Source: Chania multitudinisentens RB-25 (lineage in GTDB: Bacteria; Pseudomonadota; Gammaproteobacteria; Enterobacterales; Enterobacteriaceae). Taken from it: a stretch of 64,000 nucleotides of DNA. The DNA lies in NCBI RefSeq assembly GCF_000520015.2, contig NZ_CP007044.2:3348001-3412000 (forward strand). Direction: 5' to 3'. Under the pieces are notes generated by a model. The model ran no database searches and was not told the origin of the DNA. It saw nothing but the letters and a program-made list of their open reading frames with translations. A program made the translations under genes and the position numbers. This document shows, one piece after another, positions 50,497 through 59,683 of the stretch. Every line of letters starts with the position of its first letter. Position 1 is the stretch's first letter.

Positions 50497-52227
50497 TTAC
50501 ATGCGTTCGACGGTATCGATCCCTAAGGTTTCCAGGCCGGTCTTCAGCGTTTTGGCGGTCAGCAGAGCCAGTTTCAGGCGGCTTTGGCGGGTTTCTTCGT
50601 TCTCGGCATTCAGGATCTGGCAATGCTCGTAGAAACCGGAGAACAGCCCGGCCAAATCGTACAGATAAGTACACATCACATGCGGTGTACCTTCACGTGC
50701 CACGACGGTGAGGGTTTCTTCAAATTGCAACAGGCGGGTAGCCAGTGCCATTTCACGTTCTTCGCTGATCGCCAGCGGCAAAGTGAGGGCACTTTCATCA
50801 AGGCCTGCGCGTTTGAACACGGAGGCCACGCGCGTGTAAGCATACTGCATATAAGGAGCGGTATTCCCCTCGAAGGCCAGCATACTGTCCCAATCGAAGA
50901 TATAGTCGGTGGTACGGCTTTTTGACAAATCGGCGTATTTCACCGCGCCGATACCGACGATATTGGCCACATTTTGCATTTCAGCAGCGGACATATCCGG
51001 GTTTTTCTCGGCAATCAGTTGGTTGGCGCGCTCAATCGCTTCGTCCAGCAGGTCCGACAGCTTGATCGTGCCCCCTGCGCGGGTTTTGAACGGTTTGCCG
51101 TCTTTGCCCAACATCATACCGAACATATGGTGTTCCAGCGTTACCGAATCTGGCACATAACCGGCCTTGCGCACGATGGTCCAGGCTTGCATCAGATGTT
51201 GGTGCTGGCGTGAGTCGATGTAATAAAGTACGCGATCGGCTCCCAATGTTTCATAACGGTATTTAGCACAGGCGATGTCGGTGGTGGTATACAGGTAGCC
51301 ACCGTCTTTTTTCTGGATGATAACGCCCATCGGCTCACCGTCTTTATTTTTGTATTCGTCAAGGAATACTACGGTAGCGCCTTCACTCTCTACCGCCAGC
51401 CCTTTGGCTTTGAGATCGGCAACGATGTTCGGCAGCATAGCGTTGTACAGGCTTTCACCCATCACGTCATCTTCGCTCAGGGTAACATTCAGACGGTCGT
51501 AGGTGATCTGGTTCTGCGCCATGGTGATGTCTACCAGTTTACGCCACATCTGCAGGCAGTACTCATCACCTCCTTGCAGTTTCACCACGTAATTACGGGC
51601 TTGCAGGGCAAAATCTTCATCTTCGTCGTAGTTTTTCTTCGCTTCACGATAAAACTGCTCAAGATCTGACAGGCCCATATCGCTGGCGTTTTCGTTCTGC
51701 ATTTTTTCCAGGTAGGCGATCAGCATGCCGAACTGAGTTCCCCAGTCACCGACATGGTTGGCACGGATCACTTTATGCCCCAGGAATTCCTGGGTACGGG
51801 CAGCGGCATCACCAATAATAGTGGAACGCAAGTGACCAACGTGCATCTCTTTTGCCACGTTTGGGGCCGAGTAGTCGATCACGATAGTTTGCTGTTCAAC
51901 GGGGGCGACGCCGAGTTTTGGCGCGCTCAGTACCCAATCGGCCTGGCGGGCAACCCAGCCGCTGTTCAGGAAAATATTGATAAAACCTGGGCCAGCGATT
52001 TCCACTTTGTCGGCGATATCACTCAGTTCCAGCCGTTGCACTACATTTTCTGCCAGTTGCCGTGGCGGCATGCCAAGCTTTTTTGCCACGGACATCACAC
52101 CATTAGCCTGATAATCACCAAATTGTGCTTTTGCTGACTGACGAACTTGAGCTTCACAATCGGCAGGCGCACCTGCGGCAATCAGCGCCTGGCTGACTTT
52201 ATCTGATAGAAGAGCCTGAATATTCAC
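50497..52227 (-). CDS. argS: Arginyl-tRNA synthetase
   Basis: 576-residue class I synthetase (E. coli 577). DYSAPNVAKEMHVGHLRSTIIGD (about 122-144) contains the HIGH-type motif HVGH, and MMLGKDGKPFKTRAGG (about 370-385) replaces KMSKS, as is usual for ArgRS. An N-terminal tRNA-D-loop-binding domain and C-terminal anticodon domain are present. The start is GTG 52227, as in E. coli (MNIQALLSDKV). Confidence 0.98.
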   Translation of the reverse strand: MNIQALLSDKVSQALIAAGAPADCEAQVRQSAKAQFGDYQANGVMSVAKKLGMPPRQLAENVVQRLELSDIADKVEIAGPGFINIFLNSGWVARQADWVLSAPKLGVAPVEQQTIVIDYSAPNVAKEMHVGHLRSTIIGDAAARTQEFLGHKVIRANHVGDWGTQFGMLIAYLEKMQNENASDMGLSDLEQFYREAKKNYDEDEDFALQARNYVVKLQGGDEYCLQMWRKLVDITMAQNQITYDRLNVTLSEDDVMGESLYNAMLPNIVADLKAKGLAVESEGATVVFLDEYKNKDGEPMGVIIQKKDGGYLYTTTDIACAKYRYETLGADRVLYYIDSRQHQHLMQAWTIVRKAGYVPDSVTLEHHMFGMMLGKDGKPFKTRAGGTIKLSDLLDEAIERANQLIAEKNPDMSAAEMQNVANIVGIGAVKYADLSKSRTTDYIFDWDSMLAFEGNTAPYMQYAYTRVASVFKRAGLDESALTLPLAISEEREMALATRLLQFEETLTVVAREGTPHVMCTYLYDLAGLFSGFYEHCQILNAENEETRQSRLKLALLTAKTLKTGLETLGIDTVERM

Positions 52228-52977
52228 CGGGTTACCTTAATGCAAACGAGGGGCACGTAGTATGGCCCTCCAGATTCAAAGGTGGTTCTTATAACTGCGC
52301 TAGAAACCACAAAACAGCTTGGGATTGTAACTGATTCGATGTGCTACGTCAGTAGTTGACGCGGGCAAGGGCCGTGAAAGACGGTGGCAGAATAGGAGCG
52401 ATAAAGCTCCAAGGAAACCTAACGTTTTCTATTGCTGCGGCTGGATATTAACATGTTATTCCGGCATGTTTTGTAATGACGATAAATTGAATAGCACGCA
52501 ATAATTAACAATATAATTGATACACCTAGAAGGATCATAATTATCTACTCAGGATTAAGCATGAATGTAAATTAACGTAATATATCTTTTCGAGCAATTG
52601 CGTTTACTAAAATTAGGATATTTCTTGTGTTATTTTGTTTTTTTTAACAATAGAATCATATGGATAATTTTATCCTGTATTGTTTTTCTCAAGATGATGA
52701 GGTTCGATACTTATACTGTTAAATTGCATTTTAGTAGAATTACTATACTGTCAAATTAATTAAATTTAATAATATTAATCGCGAAACTATAAGGGAAATA
52801 AGGATTGGAATGATTACTGTATCAATATGATGAATACATTTATGCAAAATAGAGCAGCACTTCAAAGAGGCCAATGTCGCTATATCTGACGATTTTTTTA
52901 CTGGGTTATAGCCCGCGCGGCGTCCGCCGTGTAAATTAGCGCACCTGTCACGTCTATTTAAAGAGGTTGAGGAACCG
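52228..52977. other. Long AT-rich argS-yecM gap, no gene seen
   Basis: 750 bases. The argS-proximal 200 bases have normal composition; about 52440-52860 is strikingly AT-rich with many TTAAT/AATTA runs and no frame of coding character. It must hold the argS and yecM promoters. The closing stretch near 52909-52930 is GC-rich (GCCCGCGCGGCGTCCGCCG). A small RNA cannot be excluded from sequence alone. Confidence 0.5.
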
Positions 52978-53541
52978 ATGCTCTCTCTGCCGTTGATTGC
53001 CGAACTTAACGACTTGGTGCAGGACTTACCTCGCTTTGAGCAGGCACTGCTACAGTTTGCTGAAAAACTGCATCTTGATTTGTCGCAGTTCAGTGCTGAC
53101 CATATTTCGCTTCGTTGCCATCAAAATAGCACCGCCGAACGTTGGCGGCAGGGCTTGGCGCAATGTGGCACCGTATTGTCAGACGCTATCATCAATGGCC
53201 GGCCTATTTATCTGTTTGATCTGGCGGTGCCAATAAAAGTAGGGCCATGGCAGATAGATTGTGTTGAGCTGCCTTATCCCGGTGACAAACGTTATCCCCA
53301 TGAAGGATGGGAGCATATCGAACTGGTGCTGAGCGGCGATCCGGCCACCCTTTATGCGCGCGCACTGAATTGCTTGGCGGATGAAGCATTGCTGCTGCCG
53401 GGAATCAAGCTGAAACAGAGTGCGCCAAAAGGTGAAGGGGAACGCCTGCCTAACCCGACGTTGGCGATCACCGATGGCAATATCACCATCAAGTTCCACC
53501 CATATTCGATCCGTGACATTATAGCCAGCGAACGGGCTTAG
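52978..53541 (+). CDS. yecM: VOC-like metal-binding protein YecM
   Basis: 187-residue protein (E. coli YecM 188) with a vicinal-oxygen-chelate-like fold: DHISLRCH (about 41-48), a VDCVELPYPG-type strand and HEGWEHIELVL (about 104-114) supply metal ligands. The function is unknown. In E. coli yecM lies between cutC and argS; the neighbourhood is kept here except for the aminotransferase gene. GAGG precedes the ATG; it overlaps the converging aminotransferase gene by four bases. Confidence 0.93.
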   Translation: MLSLPLIAELNDLVQDLPRFEQALLQFAEKLHLDLSQFSADHISLRCHQNSTAERWRQGLAQCGTVLSDAIINGRPIYLFDLAVPIKVGPWQIDCVELPYPGDKRYPHEGWEHIELVLSGDPATLYARALNCLADEALLLPGIKLKQSAPKGEGERLPNPTLAITDGNITIKFHPYSIRDIIASERA

Positions 53542-54689
53542 CTGGCGTTAATCTGCTGAATCGCTTGTGCCATGCGATTCAGTGCCTCAATAAGTAACTC
53601 GCGTCGGCAACCAAAGTTAAGGCGTACAAAACGTCGATCACCAAAATCTAACCCAGGGCTCAGGCCAACACCGGCCTGTTCGAAGAAAGCATGGGGATTA
53701 TCAATGGCTAACTCGCTGCAATCGATCCAGGCCAGATAAGTGGCTTCTACAGGATGCAGATGCAGACCGGGCATCGCGTTAATGCGTTCGATCACCAGAT
53801 CACGATTGGCCCGTAAGTACTCCAGTTGTTCATCCAGCCAAACCTGCCCGCCGCTGTAAGCCGCTTGAGCGGCAACCAGCGCCAGTATGCCGACTTCTGG
53901 CACAATACCCCTGCGTGCGCGGCATAATTGCAGGCGTAACTCATTGTTGGGGATGATGGCCATTGATGCACCCAATCCGGCGAGGTTAAAGGTCTTGGAG
54001 GGAGACATCAGCGTGATACTACGCTGCGCAGCATCGTCATTCAGGCTGGCAAAAGGAATATGTTGCAAACCCGGCTCCAGCAACAGATCACAATGGATTT
54101 CATCTGAGCAGACGATCAGGTCGTGACGCTGGGCGAATTCGTGCTGCGCCAGTAATTCTTCGTGCCGATAAACGGTGCCACCTGGATTCTGCGGGTTACA
54201 CAGCATCAGCAAGCGCTCATTGCCTTCAAGCAATCCCTCTGCGCTATTGAGATCCAATATCCAGCGCTGATTCTGGAGTTTCAGCGGAATTTGCCGCTGC
54301 GGGCGGCCTGCGGATTTTGCTGCTTTGCGAAAGGGGGGATAAATAGGAGTTGGTGCCAACGTTCCTTGGCCTTCATGGGTAAAAGCACGCACGGATAAAT
54401 TCAGGCCGCAGACTAGCCCTGGCAGAAAAACCAACCATTCGGGCTTGATGTACCATCTATAGCGCTCTACCATGCGCTGAAGAAAAATCTTGATAAGCTC
54501 AGGGGATGGATAACCGTAGCCGAAAACCCCATGTGCGACGCGTTGTTGCAGTGCGTCTATCACTGCAGGAGGTGAAATGAAGTCTGTATCGGCGACCCAG
54601 AGTGGGATGATGTCACGCTCACGATATTTATCCCACTTAACGCTGTCACTGTGACTGCGGTCTATCCATTGATCAAAATTGAATGCCAT
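53538..54689 (-). CDS. MalY/PatB-family PLP aminotransferase (putative C-S lyase)
   Basis: 383-residue fold type I enzyme. NPQNPGGTVY (about 164-173) binds the PLP pyridine side, CSDEIHCDLL (about 194-203) has the PLP Asp, SPSKTFNLAGLG (about 226-237) carries the PLP lysine (near 229), and RLNFGCRR (about 358-365) the carboxylate-binding Arg. MalY/PatB proteins act as cystathionine beta-lyases or C-S lyases. ATG 54689 is preferred to GTG 54698 because AGGGTG is six bases before it. It interrupts the usual yecM-cutC pair. Confidence 0.88.
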   Translation of the reverse strand: MAFNFDQWIDRSHSDSVKWDKYRERDIIPLWVADTDFISPPAVIDALQQRVAHGVFGYGYPSPELIKIFLQRMVERYRWYIKPEWLVFLPGLVCGLNLSVRAFTHEGQGTLAPTPIYPPFRKAAKSAGRPQRQIPLKLQNQRWILDLNSAEGLLEGNERLLMLCNPQNPGGTVYRHEELLAQHEFAQRHDLIVCSDEIHCDLLLEPGLQHIPFASLNDDAAQRSITLMSPSKTFNLAGLGASMAIIPNNELRLQLCRARRGIVPEVGILALVAAQAAYSGGQVWLDEQLEYLRANRDLVIERINAMPGLHLHPVEATYLAWIDCSELAIDNPHAFFEQAGVGLSPGLDFGDRRFVRLNFGCRRELLIEALNRMAQAIQQINAS

Positions 54690-54854
54690 AGTGTTCACCC
54701 TGTGCTGGTTTGCTGCATATAACGTAAACCTGTGCGATGGATTTTGTCACTATATACCTGTAATACTTAAAGTTGCAGCGTAAGTGCTATCGCTTGAAAA
54801 GCGATAGGTATCACAATTGCTGTAGCCTTTTTAGCCGTTAGCTGGGGAGGAACA

Positions 54855-55598
54855 ATGATAAAATTGGAAGTTTGCTGCTATAGCGTTGATTGTGCGATAA
54901 CGGCAGAACAGGCGGGGGCCGATCGCATCGAATTATGCGCCAGCCAGAGTGAAGGAGGGTTAACTCCCAGTTATGGTTCACTCTTGCTGGCTTGTGAACG
55001 GGTGAAGATCCCGGTTCATCCAATAGTACGCCCACGTGGTGGGGATTTCAGCTATAGCGCGGTCGATTTCGATGTCATAAAAAATGACATTGCCCGTATC
55101 CGCGATCTGGGGTTTGCTGGCGTGGTGGTTGGCTTGCTGGATGATGAGGGGCACATTGACCTGGTACGCATGGCGGAAGTAATGAAGTTGAGCGGTGGTA
55201 TGGCGGTGACTTTCCATCGCGCATTCGATATGTGCCAAAACCCGCTGGTGGCGCTGGAGCAGTTAACGCAGTTGGGGGTGGCGCGCATTCTCACTTCAGG
55301 ACAACAGCAGAATGCTGAATTAGGGTTACCTTTGCTGCGTAATTTACTGCATGCCAGCCAAGGGCCGGTGATTATGGCGGGGGCCGGGGTGCGGTTAAGT
55401 AATCTGCACAAGTTTGTTGAGATAGGCATTCAGGAGTTGCACAGTTCTTCTGGGCACACGGTGCCATCGACCATGCGTTACCGCAAAGCGGGGGTGACCA
55501 TGTGTTCCGATAATGAATTTGATGAATTCAGCCATTATTGTGTCGATGGCGACATGGTCGAGGCGATGAAAAATGCCTTATCCCTGGTTGAGCAATGA
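54855..55598 (+). CDS. cutC: CutC family protein
   Basis: 247-residue TIM-barrel protein (E. coli CutC 248). LEVCCYSVDCAITAEQAGADRIELCAS opens the barrel, HPIVRPRGGDFSYS (about 55-68) and VTFHRAFDMC (about 116-125) are family motifs, and ELHSSSGH follows. It has been linked to copper homeostasis, though the copper phenotype in E. coli has been questioned. GGGGAGG lies upstream of the ATG. Followed by a terminator at 55690-55714. Confidence 0.97.
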   Translation: MIKLEVCCYSVDCAITAEQAGADRIELCASQSEGGLTPSYGSLLLACERVKIPVHPIVRPRGGDFSYSAVDFDVIKNDIARIRDLGFAGVVVGLLDDEGHIDLVRMAEVMKLSGGMAVTFHRAFDMCQNPLVALEQLTQLGVARILTSGQQQNAELGLPLLRNLLHASQGPVIMAGAGVRLSNLHKFVEIGIQELHSSSGHTVPSTMRYRKAGVTMCSDNEFDEFSHYCVDGDMVEAMKNALSLVEQ

Positions 55599-55639
55599 AC
55601 CGCATTGTTTGAAAAGTAGTAAGATAAACCGATAAAAAA

Positions 55640-55668
55640 GCCCTGAACAGGGTAGAGGTGTTCAGGGC
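55640..55668 (-). terminator. Terminator of the IclR-type regulator gene
   Basis: Perfect 10-base arms GCCCTGAACA and TGTTCAGGGC; on the minus strand the stem is followed by TTTTTT. It lies 114 bases past the regulator's stop, after a first hairpin. Confidence 0.75.
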
Positions 55669-55689
55669 GAAGTGATCAAAGGTTTACTG

Positions 55690-55714
55690 GTGTTGGCGCG
55701 ATACCAACACTTTT
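55690..55714 (+). terminator. Terminator of cutC
   Basis: Arms GTGTTGG and CCAACAC with a seven-base loop followed by TTTTATTTT on the plus strand. Confidence 0.75.
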
Positions 55715-55782
55715 ATTTTAGTTAATAATTCTAAAACATTTGCTGTTTAAATGTGCTGAAAGTGTAAATTTTTGTGCATGAT

Positions 55783-56616
55783 TCAAGATAACAGCAACGA
55801 CAATTCCTGCGCTCCGTTGCGCAACACAGGCAGGATACGTTCGATCAGTTCATCGAGTGGCACCAACCCCGCCTGCACCCCCACATTCAACGCAGCACCC
55901 ACGCTGCCATCTGCTGCCAGAAGTGGTACAGCGATAGAACGCAGGCCGATTTCCAATTCCTGATCGTTAATGGCGTAGCCTTGTGCACGTATTTTTTTCA
56001 ATTCTTCCTTCAGGTTACTGACGCTGGTGATGGTGTGTTGCGTGTAGCGCACCAGGCTGACGCGCTTGAGGTAATTATTCTGCATTTCCGCTGGCAGATG
56101 GGCAATCAGTACACGCCCCATTGAGGTGGCAAAGGCCGGCAGCCGGCTGCCAATATCCAAATCGATGCTCATTATGCGTGAGCTGGAAGCGCGGGCAATA
56201 TACAAGATATCGTCACCATCCAGCGTGGCGATTGAACAAGATTCATTAAGTATTTGGCTAATATGTTTGAGTACCGGCTGTGTAGCTTTGGCCAGAGGGG
56301 TAGCTGCCAGATAGGGATGCCCAAGCGTCAGAATACGCGGGCGTAATTCAAAGTTTTTGCCGTCTTGCGCATAGACGAATCCCAGCTTGTTGAGCGTATA
56401 CAGACAACGGCGTACCGCAGCGCGTGGAATGCCCGTTTTCTGGCTGATTTGTGAAATCGACATCAGCCGCCGCTGTGGAGTGAAAGTTTGGAGCACTTCC
56501 AGGCCACGGGCTAGGGAAGTCATAAAGTTAGGATCGCCCTTGAAAGGATCGTTGCTACTGCCAGCGACAAAGGCGTGGTCTTCGGTAGAAACATCGAGAG
56601 TGTAACGGCGAGTCAT
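55783..56616 (-). CDS. IclR-family regulator, PcaR/PcaU-like
   Basis: 277-residue regulator. GDPNFMTSLARGLEVLQTFTPQRR (about 28-51) is the start typical of PcaR/PcaU/PobR; the helix-turn-helix follows with ISQISQKTGIPRAAVRRCLYTL (about 54-75). An IclR effector domain covers about 95-277. PcaR-type proteins activate protocatechuate or beta-ketoadipate genes in response to an intermediate. It is divergent to pcaB, and the 274 bases between the two genes contain several PcaR-like boxes. Confidence 0.85.
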   Translation of the reverse strand: MTRRYTLDVSTEDHAFVAGSSNDPFKGDPNFMTSLARGLEVLQTFTPQRRLMSISQISQKTGIPRAAVRRCLYTLNKLGFVYAQDGKNFELRPRILTLGHPYLAATPLAKATQPVLKHISQILNESCSIATLDGDDILYIARASSSRIMSIDLDIGSRLPAFATSMGRVLIAHLPAEMQNNYLKRVSLVRYTQHTITSVSNLKEELKKIRAQGYAINDQELEIGLRSIAVPLLAADGSVGAALNVGVQAGLVPLDELIERILPVLRNGAQELSLLLS

Positions 56617-56756
56617 GAGCGGTTCCCTGTCAGTATCGGCGAATTTCGCCAGTGTAGCCGATAATCGCCCATGGTGCGTTGCAGGTAGCCAGCCGAACGG
56701 TGAAAACCTTGTTCAGATCACAGAATTCAAGAAGCGTCCAGCAGATCGCTTGTTTT

Positions 56757-56790
56757 GTTCGATATTCGCACGTTATATCGATTATCGCCC
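56757..56790. promoter_or_regulatory. PcaR-like binding boxes upstream of pcaB
   Basis: GTTCGATATTCGCAC at 56757-56771 differs by one base from the GTTCGATAATCGCAC box described for PcaR in Pseudomonas putida (from memory). A related TATCGATTATCGCCC follows at 56776-56790. A third version, GCCGATAATCGCCC, lies at 56657-56670 near the regulator start. Spacing suggests sites for the IclR-type regulator acting on both divergent genes. Confidence 0.6.
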
Positions 56791-56890
56791 TTGACGCGAT
56801 TTGCTTGATAAGGCTAACGTTGGTGCGCCGCTCGCAGCTTCTTCGCGGGTAGTGGGCAGCGATTGCGTGAGTAAGTGTATGGGGGAAACG

Positions 56891-58234
56891 ATGGAATTAC
56901 TGACACCGTTGTTACGGCCCGCAAGGGTTAACCGTTGCTTTAGCGACACGGCGGCTTTGCAAGGGATGCTGGATTTTGAGGCAGCGCTGGCGCAGGCGCA
57001 GGCCGAAGCTGGCGTGATCCCACATTCTGCGGCGGAAGCCATCGCCCGCTGTTGCCGCAGCGAGCTATTGGATGCGGGTGCCCTGGCTAGCGCAGCAGCG
57101 CAGGCGGGCAATCTGGCGATACCGTTGGTGCGCCAGTTGACCGCTCGGGTCGCTGAGCAAGATCCGCAGGCGGCGCGCTTTGTGCATTGGGGAGCGACCA
57201 GCCAGGACGCTATCGATACCGGTTTGATACTGCAATTGCGTTGTGCGTTGCAGCAGACCGAGCACCAATTGACACAGTTGATAACGGTTCTGGTGCGCCA
57301 GATTAGCGCTCATCGCGACACGCTGATGGTGGGGCGAACCTGGATGCAGCAGGCGCTACCCACCACGCTGGGGCTAAAGCTGGCAGGCACGCTGGATGTG
57401 CTGCTGCGGTATCACCAGCGCTTGGCGCAAATGTTGCCACGCGTGCTGGTGCTACAGTTTGGCGGCGCTGCCGGTACGCTCAATTCGCTGGGAACAAACG
57501 GCAAGGCAGTGTCAACGCTGTTGGCACAGCGGCTACAACTGGTGGAAGCCGATACACCTTGGCATAGCCAGCGCGACCGCCTGCTGGAAGTGGCTGGCTG
57601 GTACGCTGGGCTGGCCGGGACTCTGGGTAAAATGGCGCGTGATATCTCGTTGCTGTGCCAAACCGAAATTGCAGAGGTGGCCGAACCGCAGGCAGAAGGG
57701 CGTGGTGGCTCCTCCACAATGCCGCACAAACGCAATCCGGTATCCTGTGCCGTGATTCTGGCAGCGGCACTGCGCGCCCCCGCGTTGGTGAGCGGTTTGT
57801 ATCAGGCGATGTTGCAGGAGCATGAGCGCGGTTTGGGGGGCTGGCATGCTGAATGGGAAAGCTTGCCGCAGCTGATTATGCTCAGCTCTGGGGCATTGGC
57901 GGCCAGTGTGCCTTTGATCGATGGATTACAGGTTTTCCCAGAACGCATGGCGGATAATCTGGCGCTGACCGGCGGGTTGATCCTGGCAGAAGCGGTAACG
58001 ATGGCGCTGGGTGAACAGATGGGGCGGCAAAATGCTCATCGGCATATTGAGCAGGCTTGCCAGCGGGCACAGGCAGAAAATCTGCCGTTGCGGGCGGTGT
58101 TGGAACAGGACGCACAGGTATTGGAGGTGCTTAGCCGTGCGCAACTGGCTGAACTGCTCGATCCAACCAACGCGCTGGGTAGTGCAGCGGTGTTTATTCA
58201 GCAGGTATTGGCTCGTGCTAAAACGATCGTCTGA
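56891..58234 (+). CDS. pcaB: 3-carboxy-cis,cis-muconate cycloisomerase
   Basis: 447-residue fumarase/aspartase-superfamily enzyme turning 3-carboxy-cis,cis-muconate into 4-carboxymuconolactone. The signature GGSSTMPHKRNPV (about 273-285) is present, with FVHWGATSQDAIDTG (about 97-111) as the substrate loop. ATG 56891 is chosen because GGGGGAAACG precedes it and the protein then begins MELLTPLL as expected; an upstream frame to 56801 would run through regulatory DNA. pcaC follows after 42 bases. Confidence 0.93.
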   Translation: MELLTPLLRPARVNRCFSDTAALQGMLDFEAALAQAQAEAGVIPHSAAEAIARCCRSELLDAGALASAAAQAGNLAIPLVRQLTARVAEQDPQAARFVHWGATSQDAIDTGLILQLRCALQQTEHQLTQLITVLVRQISAHRDTLMVGRTWMQQALPTTLGLKLAGTLDVLLRYHQRLAQMLPRVLVLQFGGAAGTLNSLGTNGKAVSTLLAQRLQLVEADTPWHSQRDRLLEVAGWYAGLAGTLGKMARDISLLCQTEIAEVAEPQAEGRGGSSTMPHKRNPVSCAVILAAALRAPALVSGLYQAMLQEHERGLGGWHAEWESLPQLIMLSSGALAASVPLIDGLQVFPERMADNLALTGGLILAEAVTMALGEQMGRQNAHRHIEQACQRAQAENLPLRAVLEQDAQVLEVLSRAQLAELLDPTNALGSAAVFIQQVLARAKTIV

Positions 58235-58276
58235 ATTACCCCCTCTTTTTCAATGCATCATGGCTGAGGAGCAATC

Positions 58277-58669
58277 ATGAATGATGAACAACGTTACCAG
58301 CAAGGGATCGCCGTGCGCCGTGCAGTGCTGGGAGATACCCATGTTGACCGTACTTTGAGCAACCTGACGCCGCTTAACCAGGAGTTTCAGGATTTTATCA
58401 GCCGTTACGCCTGGGGGGAGATCTGGAACCGCCCCGGTTTGGCGCGCCATACACGCAGTTTGATCACTATTGCGATGCTGATCGCTCTTAATCGTGAAGC
58501 GGAGCTGCGTATGCACCTGCGGGCAGCGTTCAACAACGGCGTCACTCGTGAAGAGATTAAAGAAGTCTTGATGCAAAGCGCGTTGTACTGTGGTTTGCCC
58601 GCCGCCAATGTCGCATTTCATTTGGCCGAAGCGGTATTCACTGAAATGGATGCGGCGGCAGGTGAGTGA
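58277..58669 (+). CDS. pcaC: 4-carboxymuconolactone decarboxylase
   Basis: 130-residue AhpD-like enzyme, the usual single-domain PcaC length, converting 4-carboxymuconolactone to the enol-lactone. AWGEIWNRPGLARHTRSLITIAML and ELRMHLRAAFNNGVTREEIKEVLMQSALYCGLPAAN are family segments. It is not fused to PcaD, and no pcaD lies beside it. GAGGAGC precedes the ATG. It converges on pcaQ with no intergenic base. Confidence 0.94.
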   Translation: MNDEQRYQQGIAVRRAVLGDTHVDRTLSNLTPLNQEFQDFISRYAWGEIWNRPGLARHTRSLITIAMLIALNREAELRMHLRAAFNNGVTREEIKEVLMQSALYCGLPAANVAFHLAEAVFTEMDAAAGE

Positions 58670-59602
58670 TTAGCGCCATTCTCCCAACGCTTCGCGGCGC
58701 ACCGCGGTGATAAAGTCTTGCAAAGCGCCGTGGGTATTGTCCTGGTTACGCACCAGGATCCCCACCGGTTCTGAAGTTCCCGGTCCACTGAATGGCAGCG
58801 GCAGCATTCTGCCTGCTGCAAGATCGTCCTGAACCGCACCGGAAGGCACAAACCACAGATAGTCGTATTGCAGTGTCAGCCGCCGTGCCAGCGATGGTGA
58901 TAAGGTTTCTACCCGCTGTGCGGGCAGAGAAAGGCCGTTGGCGGCTAACAGGGCTTCGGCATTTTGGCGCGGCACGGTGCCTTTCGGGGCAACAATCAGC
59001 GGATAGTGCAGGGCATTTTCCAGCGTCAGCGTTTCCCGCAGCAAAGGGTGTGCGGGGTGCACCACGATCTGCAATTCCTCCAGAAACAGCAGTTCAAACA
59101 GTAAGCCACTCATCATTTGCGGCTCGGCCATGCGGCCAATCGCCAGATCCAACTCGCCGCTTTGTAACTGCGCCAGCAGCGCAGCGTTGTGCATGGTGGT
59201 TACCTGGATGCGTAAATGAGGGTGCAGCTGTTGAAAACGGGCGATCACCGGGGGAAGCAAACCCAGAGCGGCGGTGGGTAATGCCCCCACGCGCAGCGGC
59301 GGTGGCAGAGCATGGGCCTGCTGCGCCAGCACATCTCCGGCTTCGGCCAGTGCAGACATGATGCGTTGCGCATGGGCCAGAAATACTTCTCCCTGTGCAG
59401 TCAGCCTTGCGCCGTGGCGGCCGCGATCAAACAGCGTGACACCGGTCAGGGTTTCCAACTCATTGAGCGTTTTCGACAGCGCAGGTTGGCTCAGATTCAA
59501 ATGTTCCGCCGCCCGGTGCAGGAAACCTTCTCGAGCGACGGCGATAAAGCAGTGAATATGGCGCAGTCGAATACGCTGGGTAAAAAAAGTATTGTTATCC
59601 AT
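58670..59602 (-). CDS. pcaQ: LysR-family regulator PcaQ
   Basis: 310-residue LysR protein. The N-terminal helix-turn-helix reads FLHRAAEHLNLSQPALSKTLNELE (about 27-50) preceded by RLRHIHCFIAVA, the typical PcaQ/GbpR-type start; the effector domain follows to the end. PcaQ proteins activate pca genes in the presence of beta-carboxy-cis,cis-muconate. It is co-directional with pcaG-pcaH and ends head to head with pcaC. Confidence 0.85.
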   Translation of the reverse strand: MDNNTFFTQRIRLRHIHCFIAVAREGFLHRAAEHLNLSQPALSKTLNELETLTGVTLFDRGRHGARLTAQGEVFLAHAQRIMSALAEAGDVLAQQAHALPPPLRVGALPTAALGLLPPVIARFQQLHPHLRIQVTTMHNAALLAQLQSGELDLAIGRMAEPQMMSGLLFELLFLEELQIVVHPAHPLLRETLTLENALHYPLIVAPKGTVPRQNAEALLAANGLSLPAQRVETLSPSLARRLTLQYDYLWFVPSGAVQDDLAAGRMLPLPFSGPGTSEPVGILVRNQDNTHGALQDFITAVRREALGEWR

Positions 59603-59683
59603 CGCGCCGACACTCCGTCATCAAAATCACGGCAGAGTAACCGATCTCTCTGCCGTTATGAACGGATTGAGCGGATATTTGGA

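Noticed and set aside
50090..50674. 194-codon minus-strand frame across the murJ end and argS end.
   Set aside because: It crosses a strong terminator and two certain genes and has a Pro/Arg-rich shadow composition.
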